From Deinococcus marmoris (GTDB lineage: Bacteria; Deinococcota; Deinococci; Deinococcales; Deinococcaceae), in NCBI RefSeq assembly GCF_001949125.1, contig NZ_MSTI01000119.1, positions 1-5,274 of the forward strand: a DNA stretch of 5,274 bases, written 5' to 3'. Each line of letters starts with the position of its first letter. Position 1 is the stretch's first letter. The notes under the pieces were generated by a model. It saw only the letters and a list, made by a program, of their open reading frames with translations. It made no database searches and had not been told where the DNA came from. Made by a program: the position numbers and the translations under genes. Positions 5,274-5,274 of this stretch are shown one piece after another.

Positions 5274-5274
5274 G

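Larger units (their letters stand above)
4918..5274 (-). mobile_element. 3' end of an IS1-like insertion sequence, running out of the window
   Basis: The element is read on the minus strand, with its transposase C-terminus only 10 bases from the broken end of the methyltransferase. Methyltransferase homology stops at LPIP (about 4920), so the element's terminus lies in about 4918-4937. On the plus strand this end reads GGGTAGAAGGCTGG, and a GGT start would suit IS1-type ends. The other inverted repeat and any target duplication are outside the window. Confidence 0.65.

Noticed and set aside
1..5274. CRISPR array, tRNA or rRNA genes
   Set aside because: No regularly spaced repeats and no cloverleaf or rRNA-like sequence were seen on either strand.

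Overview
The window looks like a GC-rich bacterial accessory region, bounded on each side by an insertion sequence and full of broken genes. The high GC content, the codon usage and the two transposase types suggest a Deinococcus-like host. That is a judgement by eye and not a database match.

Layout, left to right. (1) The left edge holds the C-terminal part of an IS5-superfamily transposase with its right inverted end (about 1-372). (2) Directly against it lies the 3' remnant of a gene (376-729) whose product is a shortened paralogue of the protein at 2053-2670. The remnant has lost half of a putative four-cysteine zinc ribbon. (3) On the opposite strand are two unrecognised genes, a 74-residue and a 203-residue protein. 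They overlap as TGATG and each has a Shine-Dalgarno site, so they form a small translationally coupled operon (1637 down to 802). (4) A pyrimidine-rich non-coding stretch (about 1638-2052) separates this operon from the intact 205-residue zinc-ribbon-like protein, which ends in a strong 11-bp rho-independent hairpin (2703-2730). (5) The right half is the wreck of a probable DNA-modification/defence cassette. An ORF with an N-terminal phospholipase-D-type nuclease domain and the first residues of a SNF2-type helicase (2866-3708) stops just before the expected Walker A region. It runs straight into the C-terminal part of an Eco57I-like N6-adenine methyltransferase (3704-4927) that starts at its NPPW motif. 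One internal deletion explains both. (6) The methyltransferase is also cut at its C-terminus by a second, IS1-like element on the minus strand (about 4918-5274), which leaves the right edge of the window.

How the parts relate: the nuclease-helicase and methyltransferase would have formed one restriction-like system, with PLD cleavage, SF2 translocation and adenine methylation. In its present form the system cannot work, because it has no helicase motor and no SAM-binding motif I. A free PLD domain could still be made. The zinc-ribbon-like pair and the minus-strand operon have no function I can recognise and are the most likely novel material. There are also three perfect 10-bp-arm inverted repeats with 4-5 nt loops inside coding sequence, one in each transposase and one in the methyltransferase.
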